Part shown: in pieces, positions 36,732-44,723 of the stretch
How the letters are laid out: the number at the start of each line of letters is the position of its first letter
Position numbering within the stretch: the first letter of the stretch is position 1
Assembly (NCBI RefSeq): GCF_031157315.1
Contig: NZ_JAVIFU010000002.1
Coordinates: 222,943 to 286,942 of the forward strand
Direction of reading: 5' to 3'
From: Paenibacillus sp. LHD-38
Lineage (GTDB): Bacteria; Bacillota; Bacilli; Paenibacillales; Paenibacillaceae
DNA: 64,000 nucleotides
Translations under genes and position numbers: made by a program
The notes under the pieces: model-generated
What the model was told of the DNA's origin: nothing
The model's database searches: none
The model's input: the letters and a program-made list of their open reading frames with translations, nothing else

Positions 36732-37820
36732 ATGAAAGAAAAGGTTAGTTCAGGGCAAATGGCCGCGCTATTCCTCTCGTTTATGGCGGGATCGGCCATT
36801 GTCAATATACCCGCACCTTTGACAGGGGCCGCGAAAAATGGAGCTTGGATTTCGGTCGTGATTGCAAATGGACTCGCCATGCTCCTTTTAGCTTGCGTTC
36901 TCTATTTAAACAGACGCTATCCCGGTTTGACATTTGTTGATTATAGTCGCAAAGCTCTTGGAAAGTGGTTATCCTTATTCGTTATAATCCCTATGCTGCT
37001 CCTGGCTTTGGTAGATATTCCCTATATTGTCATCGATATTGGAGGATTCTTTAAAAGCACGATGATGAGGGGAACACCTGTATATATCACGCACACCCTC
37101 GTTTTTTTGACTGCTGCGCTGACAGCAAGGGCGGGAATTGAAGTCATGGCCAGAATGTTCGTTTTGCTGCTATTCGTTATTATTGTCTTTGTCATTCTCG
37201 TATTATTGTTCGTTTCGCCATATTATCACGTGGAAAATCTGCTTCCTTTAGGAACAGTCGAGCTCAAATCGGTCATGCATGGTACGTATATCGTTTTTGG
37301 GTTTCCGTTCGCCGAACTTGTTACTTTTTCGATGCTTCTGCCGCTTGTTTCCAAGGAAAGTGAACATTCGCTGAACAAATATATGTTTATCGCTCTTTTG
37401 AGCATAGGGATCCTGTTAATCGCCTCAATCGTGTGTTCGATTATGGCTTTGGGCCCCCTCGCCGGAGAATTAAAGTTTTCCCTCTTTCAACTCGCACGTC
37501 TAATCAATGTGCAAGAGATTATCGAGCGGGTCGAATCCGTGATCGGCATGGTCTTGATCGTCGGTTCCTATATGAAAACAACCATCATGCTGTTTATTCT
37601 TAACAAGATGTTATCGCATGTTTTGAAATTCAACGATGCTCGGAGTGTTATTTTTCCTGTTACGCTTGTGACCCTGCTCCTTTCTCTTACGATGTATAAG
37701 AATGAAGCGGAGTTTGCCGAAGCTGTCAATGTGGTCTGGCCGTTATTCACTATTATAGCAGTTGTACTTCCCTTGGTTCTAGTTACGGTTGTTACCCTAT
37801 TTAAAGGGAAGAATGATTAG
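36732..37820 (+). CDS. Spore germination protein GerB family (receptor B subunit 2)
   Basis: A 362-residue permease-like protein with about ten helices, clearly paralogous to the B subunit at 32589-33695: shared [39 protein letters not shown] versus TGIPYAGL, and [14 protein letters not shown]. No second A or C gene follows, so the operon has two B subunits for one A and one C. The two B proteins may give two receptors with different ligands. Last gene of the operon, convergent with a sugar isomerase-like gene 11 bp away. Confidence 0.9.
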   Translation: MKEKVSSGQMAALFLSFMAGSAIVNIPAPLTGAAKNGAWISVVIANGLAMLLLACVLYLNRRYPGLTFVDYSRKALGKWLSLFVIIPMLLLALVDIPYIVIDIGGFFKSTMMRGTPVYITHTLVFLTAALTARAGIEVMARMFVLLLFVIIVFVILVLLFVSPYYHVENLLPLGTVELKSVMHGTYIVFGFPFAELVTFSMLLPLVSKESEHSLNKYMFIALLSIGILLIASIVCSIMALGPLAGELKFSLFQLARLINVQEIIERVESVIGMVLIVGSYMKTTIMLFILNKMLSHVLKFNDARSVIFPVTLVTLLLSLTMYKNEAEFAEAVNVVWPLFTIIAVVLPLVLVTVVTLFKGKND

Positions 37821-37831
37821 GCGCAACCAGC

Positions 37832-38617
37832 TTATTGTATAGATTTCAAATAATCCAGGCTCTTCTTAGCACTTTCCAGAGGATGTGGGCTCACATCCTG
37901 CTCTACGAAGTAAAATTTCACTCCTACACTCTCCATAATACGAAAAATCGACGGCCAATCGATGATGCCGTAACCGACTTCCGTAAAGTCCCCGTTCTTG
38001 TCTATATCCTTCACATGGATGAGCGGGGACATCCCGCTGTACGCGAGAAGGGCTGACTTGGGGTCTAGGCCCACTTTCCTCACAAAATATAAATCAAGCT
38101 CCAGCTGCATTAAATCACGTCCAACACCTTCAAGCAACCGATCGATTATTTTCTTGCCGTTTCTTTTTTCAAATTCATGAGCATGAGGATGATATAACAA
38201 AAGCATCCCGTGACGTTTTACCTCCTTGCCCATTGTTTTCAAAGAATGGACAAGCGCCGGAAAATCCGACTCATCGGCAAACCTTTCCTTGGGAAACCCG
38301 GTTACCATATAATGAGCGCCTAGCGTTTTGGCATAATCGATTTGGTTCTGCAAGTTATTTTCCATATCTTCCGGACTAACGTAAGTGGAAACGGTCTTCA
38401 AACCGAGACGCTCTAACTCTTTCTTCATTTCGGCAGCCGGAATCCCCTCATAATCTAAAGCAAATTCCACCAATTTATATCCCATATCCGCCACTTTCTT
38501 AAGCGTTCCGAAGAAGTCTTTCTTCGTTTCGTTACGCAGCGTATACAGCCCCAGTCCAGGTGGAATTTTCGACATATCCCACATTTCATTGCCTACTCTT
38601 AAGAATCTCAAATTCAT
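37832..38617 (-). CDS. Sugar phosphate isomerase/epimerase-like TIM barrel protein
   Basis: A 261-residue TIM barrel of the AP-endonuclease-2/xylose-isomerase-like superfamily. Likely metal ligands and active-site positions are present: LVEFALDYEG, YHPHAHEFE, LELDLYFV, LIHVKDID and YFVEQDVS. No signal peptide. The start at 38617 has GAGGTGAG. It lies 20 bp after the LysM-GMC oxidoreductase gene on the same strand, so the two form an operon. The pairing suggests that the oxidoreductase makes a keto-sugar on which this enzyme acts, but the reaction is not shown by the sequence. Confidence 0.8.
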   Translation of the reverse strand: MNLRFLRVGNEMWDMSKIPPGLGLYTLRNETKKDFFGTLKKVADMGYKLVEFALDYEGIPAAEMKKELERLGLKTVSTYVSPEDMENNLQNQIDYAKTLGAHYMVTGFPKERFADESDFPALVHSLKTMGKEVKRHGMLLLYHPHAHEFEKRNGKKIIDRLLEGVGRDLMQLELDLYFVRKVGLDPKSALLAYSGMSPLIHVKDIDKNGDFTEVGYGIIDWPSIFRIMESVGVKFYFVEQDVSPHPLESAKKSLDYLKSIQ

Positions 38618-38637
38618 CTCACCTCTTCGCGGACAGG

Positions 38638-40212
38638 TTATTTAAGCTGCTGCACGATATAATCCGCCGTGCGAATGGCGAGCGCGACGGTAGTGAGTGT
38701 AGGATTGGCGGTACCGCTTGTCGGGATGACGCTGTTGTCGGCGACATAAAGTCCGCGTATGCCATGGATTTGACCATACCGATCAGTTGCGGAAGTGAGC
38801 GGATTGTCTCCCATGCGGCAGGTTCCCGTTTCATGATTTTCAACGCCGGGGGGCGAGAGGCTAAAAACCGATCCGTTTTCCCTTTCTATCAAGGGCACTT
38901 TCATCGCTGAAGCGGCTTTAAGTATCCCTTCCGCCATTTGCCCGATCACGATTTCGTCCTCCCCGCTGTAAGAAAATCGGATTTGCAGCTCCGGCATTCC
39001 GTACGAATCGCGTTTGACAGGATCGAGGAAAACTTTGTTTTCGTACCTGGATTCAACTCTTCCTGAAGCGTAAAAATTAACTTCCCACTCCTTTTTCAAA
39101 GGTTGTTCTTGATACTGAACCCAAATGTAATCTCCCGGCCCTCTTATCTGTATTTGATAAGGACGGTGTTCTGTACCTGGGACTAATATGCTGAGCGGAC
39201 CCAAAACTTCCGGGAATTCGTCCCGGATCACAACACCTGTGGCATTCACCCTTGAATGTCCGACCAGATAATGTCCGATCGCTCTTCCCGGAATATCGGA
39301 GTTCAGTAATATTTGCGGCGATCCAAGAGTGCTTGCCGACAGAACGACGTTCTTCGCTTTTAGGAAATAGGATCTTTTATCAGGTGTCATCACTTGTACG
39401 CCGACAGCCCTATCCTTTTCAATCAGAACCTTGACGGCGCGGGCATTAACCGCCAAATCGAAGGGGTAGTTAAGGGCCTGTGCGAATAACACAAGGGTGC
39501 TGAAGAACGGGTTGGAACGGATCACACCGTTTTTCGTCTGCTCTAGATCGATCGCGAGCGGTTCATCCGTCGATTCGGGAAAACCGTTCATTTGAAGCCG
39601 ATTCAGCAGCATTTGCGTGATTGACGCTTCTTTGGTAAAAGAGTAGGTGACACTCAAGGCTTTTTCCGCAAGCCCATAATAAAAATCCATCTCTTTCAAG
39701 GTAACGGGCCATTGCGCAATTTCAGATGTTGGCATGCGGGGACTGGCCACTGACCAGAACAAGGTTCTTCCGCCCAGGGCATACACCTGAGGAGACTGAA
39801 ATTGAGGTGGAGTATCCGCCACACTTCGAAAATACGCTCCGAAACGCTCATTCATCGTCGCGATATTCCAAGCGTGGGTCGGCAGCAGAAGCCCTCCTCT
39901 TTCGACGATCCCGACCCGTTTTCCGCTATTTTGCAGCTGCTTGATTAATCGCCAGAGGACGGCCCCTCCTCCTGCCCCGGTACCGACAATGAGCACGTCA
40001 TAAACCGTTTTCTCCATCTCGTCTAACGAAGTTAGAGGAATCCATTGCTCATTGAAATCAAGCGAGTCAGGCAGCTTTACTTGCATACCTGCAATATTCA
40101 TATCAGGACTTTTTATGTGCGAATTAAAGGAAATCAGCGACACCAAATCGACTTTGCATTTTCGAGAGATTGTTCTCAGGGTATCCGTATCATGTGCGAG
40201 ATAGATCTTCAT
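38638..40212 (-). CDS. LysM-GMC oxidoreductase fusion protein
   Basis: A 524-residue protein. Residues 1-50 resemble a LysM module (IYLAHDTDTLRTISRKCKVD ... NIAGMQVKLP), which binds peptidoglycan or chitin-like glycans. From about 70 there is a GMC flavoprotein: FAD motif LIVGTGAGGGAVLWRL (Gly77, 79, 82), YALGGRTLFWSVASPR, and a C-terminal NHETGTCRMG with catalytic His followed by GTANPTLT with the active-site Asn. This GMC branch includes pyranose and glucoside oxidases/dehydrogenases. There is no signal peptide, so the LysM part may target it to the forespore or cortex rather than the cell surface. Confidence 0.85.
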   Translation of the reverse strand: MKIYLAHDTDTLRTISRKCKVDLVSLISFNSHIKSPDMNIAGMQVKLPDSLDFNEQWIPLTSLDEMEKTVYDVLIVGTGAGGGAVLWRLIKQLQNSGKRVGIVERGGLLLPTHAWNIATMNERFGAYFRSVADTPPQFQSPQVYALGGRTLFWSVASPRMPTSEIAQWPVTLKEMDFYYGLAEKALSVTYSFTKEASITQMLLNRLQMNGFPESTDEPLAIDLEQTKNGVIRSNPFFSTLVLFAQALNYPFDLAVNARAVKVLIEKDRAVGVQVMTPDKRSYFLKAKNVVLSASTLGSPQILLNSDIPGRAIGHYLVGHSRVNATGVVIRDEFPEVLGPLSILVPGTEHRPYQIQIRGPGDYIWVQYQEQPLKKEWEVNFYASGRVESRYENKVFLDPVKRDSYGMPELQIRFSYSGEDEIVIGQMAEGILKAASAMKVPLIERENGSVFSLSPPGVENHETGTCRMGDNPLTSATDRYGQIHGIRGLYVADNSVIPTSGTANPTLTTVALAIRTADYIVQQLK

Positions 40213-40236
40213 ATCTTCACATCCTTTTAATACTCT

Positions 40237-40374
40237 TTATATGAGGAAACGTATCCGCGTAACACAAAAATAAACTGAGATCAATTGTTCCTTTTTTGGC
40301 ATCGCTTCGATTGCATTTTTAATCACATTCACGAATACTTGCTTGAGTTGATTTTCTTCACACACGATCGATAG
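40237..40374 (-). pseudogene. Decayed fragment of a sensor histidine kinase
   Basis: About 45 codons read leftward as LSIVCEENQLKQVFVNVIKN followed by AIEAMPKKEQLISVYF. This is the N-box of an HATPase domain as found in sporulation-type sensor kinases (EENQLKQVFxNxIKNAIEAMP). A stop precedes it and another follows soon after, and no His-box or G-boxes remain. The remnant lies between the LysM-GMC gene and the DUF1292 gene. It is probably left from deletion of a kinase gene. Confidence 0.7.
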
Positions 40375-40401
40375 TTAGTTAATTGTGCTGTCGTAGAAAA
40401 A

Positions 40402-40436
40402 AAAACGATCCGCAAGATAAACTTGCAGATCGTTTT
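40402..40436 (-). terminator. Intrinsic terminator of the DUF1292 gene
   Basis: A 15-bp stem with one mismatch (aaaacgatccgcaag / cttgcagatcgtttt), 5-nt loop and a long T-run on the leftward side. Confidence 0.75.
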
Positions 40437-40467
40437 AGTTTGGCTGATCGCAGGTGACGAATGAGAA

Positions 40468-40776
40468 TTACTTCTCTTCGCTCTCCGAACGGGCAATTTC
40501 TTCGTATATCGCTGTAACGCGATCCCATTCCGCATCGTCTTCAATACCGACTAGGAAGGACTCATCGTTTTCTTCTTCAATACGGAAAATGACGCCGTCC
40601 GCTTCCGGATCGTTACGGTCCAGCAGTACAGCATACACATTGTTTTCGGATTCAAACGTATAAACCATGACCATTTCGCGTTCCTGGCCCTCGTCGTCAG
40701 TCACGATAAAGACATGCTCTTCATGCTCGTGGTCTTCACCACAGCCGCAATCATCGCCATGCTGATGCTCGCTCAT
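40468..40776 (-). CDS. DUF1292 family protein (YrzB-like)
   Basis: A 102-residue acidic protein. It opens with a His/Cys-rich stretch (MSEHQHGDDCGCGEDHEHEE) that could bind metal. The DUF1292 core follows: VFIVTDDEGQEREMVMVYTF and NNVYAVLLDRND. Function unknown in the family. The ATG at 40776 follows GGGGT; an upstream ATG at 40794 has no site. Confidence 0.85.
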   Translation of the reverse strand: MSEHQHGDDCGCGEDHEHEEHVFIVTDDEGQEREMVMVYTFESENNVYAVLLDRNDPEADGVIFRIEEENDESFLVGIEDDAEWDRVTAIYEEIARSESEEK

Positions 40777-40851
40777 GTTATTACCCCATTTCAATAATGT
40801 TTACAGACTATCGTATAGTAACATGACAGTCTATCAACGGTCAAACAAAGA

Positions 40852-40876
40852 CGCCCCTTTTCATAAAAGGAGCGCC
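40852..40876 (-). terminator. Intrinsic terminator of the CuAO-N-domain gene
   Basis: Read leftward, an 11-bp stem with two G-U pairs and a 3-nt loop (40852-40862 with 40866-40876), followed by TTTGTTT. Confidence 0.65.
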
Positions 40877-40893
40877 TTCTCGAAGCCATGCAA

Positions 40894-41457
40894 TCAAAGT
40901 GAAGAAATTAGTTTTTCCGAAACAGCGGTCCACTCGTCGTAGCCTTTTAGCTTCAGAAAGAAGCGAATCGGATATTTCCCGCTTGATTCGAATTTATATT
41001 CAATCTCATCCGTTGCATACCAGAAATTGTCTTTGGACGTGTTCACACTTTCTGTTTGAATCACTTTCTCTCTCCCGTTCGGGTCGAAGATCGATACCTT
41101 AACAGCCACAATATCTGTTTTTAAATTATCGATCTGGGCAAACACTTTAAACTTGGCTTGATATCCTCTTGCCACATTTCCAAATACCGCGTTATTTTGG
41201 AATAGGAACATATGGACATTTGGCTTATACACAATCGCACGTTTACTTTGATTGTCCCATTCAACGATGGCTTGCATTGATGTAGCCAGTTGACGAAGCG
41301 GCAAATAGGTTTTGCCTTCGGTCACTAACCCGCCGTCATCCTGCTCCGCCCCGTTAATAAAGACGCGTACCCTCTGCGTTGCAGAATCTGCAAACAGCAT
41401 CGTTCCGCCCCAAAGAGACAGCAATAGCAGCAGAATTGCAACTTTTCTGAATTTCAT
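40894..41457 (-). CDS. Secreted protein with copper amine oxidase N-terminal-like domain
   Basis: A 187-residue exported protein: signal peptide at 1-24 (KVAILLLLLSLWGG, cleavage near FADSA), then VFINGAEQDDGGLVTEGKTY and LPLRQLATSMQAIVEWD, the stalk domain (CuAO_N1) common in Paenibacillus cell-envelope proteins. The C-terminal half looks like a beta sandwich with KVSIFDPNGREKV. No catalytic amine-oxidase domain is present. Role probably structural or binding at the cell wall. Confidence 0.8.
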   Translation of the reverse strand: MKFRKVAILLLLLSLWGGTMLFADSATQRVRVFINGAEQDDGGLVTEGKTYLPLRQLATSMQAIVEWDNQSKRAIVYKPNVHMFLFQNNAVFGNVARGYQAKFKVFAQIDNLKTDIVAVKVSIFDPNGREKVIQTESVNTSKDNFWYATDEIEYKFESSGKYPIRFFLKLKGYDEWTAVSEKLISSL

Positions 41458-41623
41458 AGTTGTATGCCTCCATCCGATAGCCTGGATGTATGGTTATACT
41501 CGGATACTCATGCAAAGTTGCGTTTTTCCGAAACTATTTTGCTTATAGTGCGATTGCACCAACGCTGTCAAACGGTGTTGAAACCTGCGCTTGCCTGGGA
41601 AATAGAAGTGCGAAATAAAATCA

Positions 41624-41827
41624 TTACCCATACGTTCTCGTTAATACGCAAGGGACACCCTTACCGACTGTTCCAGGTGTTCTCATTCTAGCCAAATAGC
41701 TGATCCCTCTCGCGCATGGCGTTTTGCATACCGCACAGGTATCTGAGAGTACAAGCTTATAATTATAGTACTTGCGATCACTTGCCGGCTTCTTTTTCTT
41801 TACTACTTTACCTTTTCCTTTGCTCAT
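41624..41827 (-). CDS. Small basic protein with Cys cluster
   Basis: A 67-residue protein: a very basic N-terminus (MSKGKGKVVKKKKPASDRKY) and a CAVCKTPC cluster, with one more Cys near the C-terminus, suggesting a zinc knuckle and perhaps nucleic-acid binding. The ATG at 41827 has GGAGG 10 bases upstream. It is divergent from the metallo-hydrolase gene. Family not recognised beyond a vague memory of Paenibacillus homologues. Confidence 0.6.
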   Translation of the reverse strand: MSKGKGKVVKKKKPASDRKYYNYKLVLSDTCAVCKTPCARGISYLARMRTPGTVGKGVPCVLTRTYG

Positions 41828-41957
41828 CCCTAGTTCGCCTCCACTGTACGTAACGCTTTAGCATTATATGTAGAGAAGGGCGAATGTGCATCAGTAATTG
41901 GCAGAGATACTTAAAATTTGGTACATTAAATAAGTGTAATGACGAGGGGGTATTGTT

Positions 41958-42686
41958 ATGAACATAAAAATGATTGGAACGGGCAGTGCTTTTGCCAAAA
42001 AATACGATAATAACAACGGACTCATTGAAATCAATGGCTTTCGACTGCTTGTCGATTGCGGAATAACCTTGCCTAAAGCTCTGCATCAGCAAGGGATCTC
42101 TTTTCAAGATCTTGATGCGGTTCTAATCAGTCATATTCACGGGGATCATGTTGGCGGATTGGAAGAGTATGCTTTTCAAATGATGTTTAAATATAATCGG
42201 AAGCCTGTCCTCTATATCGCGGAAACACTCGTTGAACCGCTTTGGGAGCAGACGCTACGCGGAGGACTAACGCAAGAACCGTTAGAGAGGCTGGATGATT
42301 TTTTTGATGTCCGTCCTCTTGAGCCAAATAAAGACATCGAGCTTCACGAAGGGCTGAAGGTTAAGCTGCTGCAAACCAAACATATCGAGAATAAACCTAG
42401 CTATTCTTTTTTGTTTAACCAAAACTTCTTCTACACGGCTGATATGCGGTTCGATCCTGTGCTTCTTCAGCAGCTGGTTGATGAAGGCGTCACGACGATC
42501 TACCACGATTGTCAGCTTGAAGCGCCAGGCGTCGTCCATGCTTCCCTAGAAGAGCTGTTAAGCCTTCCTGAAGAGATACAAAGGAAAACATGGCTTATGC
42601 ATTATGGCGACGCGATAGAGCAGTATAAAGGCCATACGGGAGCAATGCGAATAGTCGAACAACATAAGACCTATGAAATCAAATAA
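41958..42686 (+). CDS. Metallo-beta-lactamase fold hydrolase (RNase Z-like)
   Basis: A 242-residue MBL-fold protein. The zinc motif SHIHGDHVGG (His59, His61, Asp63, His64) is intact; later ligands are probably TKHIENK, TADMRFD and MHYGDA. The N-terminal MIGTGSAFAKK resembles RNase Z and phosphodiesterase-type members, but the long exosite arm of tRNase Z is not evident. Substrate unassigned. It ends at a strong terminator. Confidence 0.85.
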   Translation: MNIKMIGTGSAFAKKYDNNNGLIEINGFRLLVDCGITLPKALHQQGISFQDLDAVLISHIHGDHVGGLEEYAFQMMFKYNRKPVLYIAETLVEPLWEQTLRGGLTQEPLERLDDFFDVRPLEPNKDIELHEGLKVKLLQTKHIENKPSYSFLFNQNFFYTADMRFDPVLLQQLVDEGVTTIYHDCQLEAPGVVHASLEELLSLPEEIQRKTWLMHYGDAIEQYKGHTGAMRIVEQHKTYEIK

Positions 42687-42690
42687 CCGC

Positions 42691-42730
42691 AAGAAAGGCG
42701 CCGCATGACTTGCATGCAGGCGCCTTTCTT
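42691..42730. terminator. Strong bidirectional terminator
   Basis: A perfect 12-bp stem (aagaaaggcgcc / ggcgcctttctt) enclosing an inner gcatg/catgc stem, between convergent genes. Confidence 0.75.
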
Positions 42731-42777
42731 CAAATGTAAATAAATCCCAATTTATTTTACCCCATTAATTAATCATT

Positions 42778-43029
42778 CTAAAAGGTAGGCAGCTGATCCA
42801 AATTGTTTGTCGGATCCCCGTCAGCGTCGCCGCGGATATAAAACTCACCATCTCTGCCCTTAAAGGTATTCACACCTGCAATATGCCCTGCTTGTACTTC
42901 TTGAAGTGCCGTAGCATAATCAAGCACCCGGCCGCTGTTCGTTTTAAAAGCTGTAAGATCGCCGTCTCCATCCTTTTGCACAGCAACGATTTGCTCCCTC
43001 GTATCTTGTCCACTGTTCATGTCGCTCAT
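42778..43029 (-). CDS. DUF3892 family protein
   Basis: An 83-residue soluble protein with the family pattern IVAVQKDGDGDLTAFKTNSG, LDYATALQEV, IAGVNTFKGRDGE and a terminal DGDPTNNLDQLPTF. Family function is unknown. GAGGGG lies 9 bases before the ATG. Stand-alone gene. Confidence 0.85.
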   Translation of the reverse strand: MSDMNSGQDTREQIVAVQKDGDGDLTAFKTNSGRVLDYATALQEVQAGHIAGVNTFKGRDGEFYIRGDADGDPTNNLDQLPTF

Positions 43030-43119
43030 GATTACTAGCCCCTCTCAGAATAGAAGATTGTACAGCCAACTTTTATCCTGCCCTTCTCGGCACCCTTTTT
43101 ATGCATAAAAGCAAACAAA

Positions 43120-43160
43120 AAAATCCGACGAGCCCGCATCTATCGCGCTCGCCGGATTTT
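43120..43160 (-). terminator. Intrinsic terminator of the 56-residue membrane protein gene
   Basis: A 14-bp stem with one mismatch (43120-43133 with 43147-43160) and a run of seven T residues read leftward. Confidence 0.75.
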
Positions 43161-43164
43161 CGTA

Positions 43165-43335
43165 TTATTTTCTTTTGATTGCGTTTGCCGGAAGTCTTCT
43201 TCTCCATACGAACTGCTCATCATGCGATAAGGAATCCCGAATAGCGAATTTAGCCACAGAACCGATAACAATACCGATAATTCCAAACATCCCTAATAGC
43301 CAAATAGCTAAGTAGGCATACTGTGCAGCCAACAC
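43165..43335 (-). CDS. 56-residue single-helix membrane protein
   Basis: A short frame starting GTG 43335 with AGGAGG 6 bases upstream. It encodes MLAAQYAYLAIWLLGMFGII, a continuous hydrophobic helix to about residue 28, then a basic tail ending WRRRLPANAIKRK. The strong ribosome site, membrane-helix pattern and terminator 5 bases after the stop support a real gene. Family not recognised. Confidence 0.7.
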   Translation of the reverse strand: MLAAQYAYLAIWLLGMFGIIGIVIGSVAKFAIRDSLSHDEQFVWRRRLPANAIKRK

Positions 43336-43492
43336 GAACCGCCTCCTGCGCGCTTTCTATAAAGGTATGCAGGAAAGTTTTCCTTTAGTATACGTTTCCA
43401 ACATGCATACTCATTTGTAAAAAGCTCATACTAATCGACAGACATTGGATAACAATGCTAGCGTGAAACCATACATTAAGGGAGGCACAACC

Positions 43493-43681
43493 ATGCTTGA
43501 AAATGTAGAGAGCAATTACAATTGTTCAAATGCTTCGACTGATTTACCCAACTTGCTTCAGGAACTGGAACAGCTGGAGCAAAACGCAAACAGCGATCAA
43601 AGCGAGGAACAGCTGCAGCAATTAAATCGAATCCGGAACCAAATTCATTTTATTCGCAATAAATGCGATATTCCGCAATGA
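43493..43681 (+). CDS. 62-residue acidic, Gln/Leu-rich small protein
   Basis: ATG 43493 has GGGAGG 7 bases upstream; the longer reading from 43445 lacks a site. The protein is mostly one predicted coiled coil (LLQELEQLEQNANSDQSEEQ then LQQLNRIRNQIHFIRNK) with two Cys residues. It is the first of three small genes on this strand, followed by a repeat copy. Family not recognised. Confidence 0.6.
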   Translation: MLENVESNYNCSNASTDLPNLLQELEQLEQNANSDQSEEQLQQLNRIRNQIHFIRNKCDIPQ

Positions 43682-43693
43682 GTCATAATTAAA

Positions 43694-43767
43694 GGCGGTC
43701 GTTTTGCGGAAATATATGAGCACAATTATGATGTGAAGACATATAAATGCTTATATATTAAATAAAT
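43694..43767 (+). repeat. Dispersed intergenic palindromic repeat, copy 2 (5' box missing)
   Basis: It contains the middle box GGTCGTTTTGCGGA and the AT-rich palindromic 3' part ending ACATATAAATGCTTATATA, matching copy 1, but lacks the GCGTAAACGG box. It follows the stop of a small gene by 12 bp. Confidence 0.6.
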
Positions 43768-43805
43768 CCCTCCCACTTGCCGATATATTAAGCAGGAGGT
43801 GAATG

Positions 43806-43979
43806 ATGGATATAGCAGCAGCTTCCATGACGATGAGTCAGAACCGTTTAGCTCTTGCAACCAGTATCCGTGTCATGTCTTTGAGCAAAGACATCGCTGC
43901 GCAGCAAGGAAAAGAACTCGTTCAAATGTTGAAAAATGCTCAGCCGAATTTAGGCAATAACCTTGATATTCACGTATAA
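43806..43979 (+). CDS. YjfB-like putative motility protein
   Basis: A 57-residue protein, MDIAAASMTMSQNRLALATS then IRVMSLSKDIAAQQGKELVQML, ending in NNLDIHV. This pattern (MDIxxxSMxMSQ ... VxxxxMxxSKDxxxxQGxxLxxML) matches the small YjfB family annotated as putative motility proteins, whose gene in Bacillus belongs to the motility regulon. AGGAGG is 6 bases before the second of two tandem ATGs, chosen here. Confidence 0.8.
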   Translation: MDIAAASMTMSQNRLALATSIRVMSLSKDIAAQQGKELVQMLKNAQPNLGNNLDIHV

Positions 43980-43981
43980 AT

Positions 43982-44016
43982 TCCCCCCCGCGGGCAGGAA
44001 TGCCTCAGGGGGTTCT
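43982..44016 (+). terminator. Possible terminator after the YjfB-like gene
   Basis: A C-rich run pairs with a G-rich run around a small ggca/tgcc stem and is followed by TTCTTCCT. The tail is short of T residues, so confidence is limited. Confidence 0.4.
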
Positions 44017-44219
44017 TCCTCAACGCTTGTGATTCCAACTTTGCCGTTTTAAGCTTGAATTGTTTCATAATACAATTATAGGTGTAGATAATCGAATACG
44101 AAGGCTTCAAAGTGATGCATTGTTCAGAAAACTAACAAAAACCTAATTGCTTTTTGGAAAAATTCTAACAACCTTCGTTTATCCTTAATTTATACAAATG
44201 ATAAGTTGGAGGGATTATG

Positions 44220-44378
44220 ATGGAAAATAATTTTTACCAGCAGAAAATTGAAGAAATGAGAGCGGAAATGGTACGATTATTTGAAGCTTGTAATAACTTC
44301 ACTGATCATGCTGTTATCAAAATCAGTCAGGAGCTTGACCATCTCCTTAACGAATATTCAGGCAGTCTGGCCAAATAG
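44220..44378 (+). CDS. Spo0E-like aspartyl-phosphate phosphatase
   Basis: A 52-residue helical-hairpin protein, MENNFYQQKIEEMRAEMVRL ... ISQELDHLLNEY. The SQELD motif is the Spo0E signature whose Asp dephosphorylates Spo0A-P, delaying sporulation. GGAGGG is 6 bases before this ATG; a tandem ATG three bases earlier is possible. It stands alone ahead of the tRNA gene. Confidence 0.87.
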   Translation: MENNFYQQKIEEMRAEMVRLFEACNNFTDHAVIKISQELDHLLNEYSGSLAK

Positions 44379-44448
44379 TCGAGGATAATAAGCAGCACCG
44401 CAATTAATCCTTATCTCGACCATCGTGCTAACTTTCAATAAAAAAGTG

Positions 44449-44477
44449 TTGACTTCGCATCTTCACCCTGCTATATT
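44449..44477 (+). promoter_or_regulatory. SigA promoter of tRNA-Val
   Basis: TTGACT (44449-44454), exactly 17-bp spacer, TATATT (44472-44477), 19 bp ahead of the mature tRNA. Confidence 0.75.
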
Positions 44478-44495
44478 ATTAATTGTCGCTAATAT

Positions 44496-44568
44496 GATCT
44501 GGTAGCTCAGCTGGGAGAGCACTATCTTGACAGGGTAGGGGTCACAGGTTCGAACCCTGTTCAGATCA
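44496..44568 (+). tRNA. tRNA-Val (anticodon GAC)
   Basis: A full cloverleaf: acceptor GATCTGG / TCAGATC (one G-U pair), D arm GCTC/GAGC, anticodon stem CTATC/GGTAG with loop TTGACAG (anticodon GAC, reading GUC and GUU), 5-nt variable loop, T arm ACAGG-TTCGAAC-CCTGT. The discriminator is A, and the 3' CCA is not encoded. It is a single tRNA gene with its own promoter and terminator. Confidence 0.95.
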
Positions 44569-44575
44569 TCAAATA

Positions 44576-44616
44576 AAAAGCCTGCAAATCCTTATAACAA
44601 AGGGTTCGCAGGCTTT
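44576..44616 (+). terminator. Intrinsic terminator of tRNA-Val
   Basis: aaaaagcctgc pairs with gcaggctttttt, with a further 7-bp inner stem, ending in a T-run. Confidence 0.8.
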
Positions 44617-44723
44617 TTTCTTATTATTTAACATCGAAAAATAATTTTCTTTTGCATTCAACCTGTATTTACCCTCCTAACATCGGGAACCATACTGTCA
44701 TTAATGTAAGGAGTGGAATTCCC

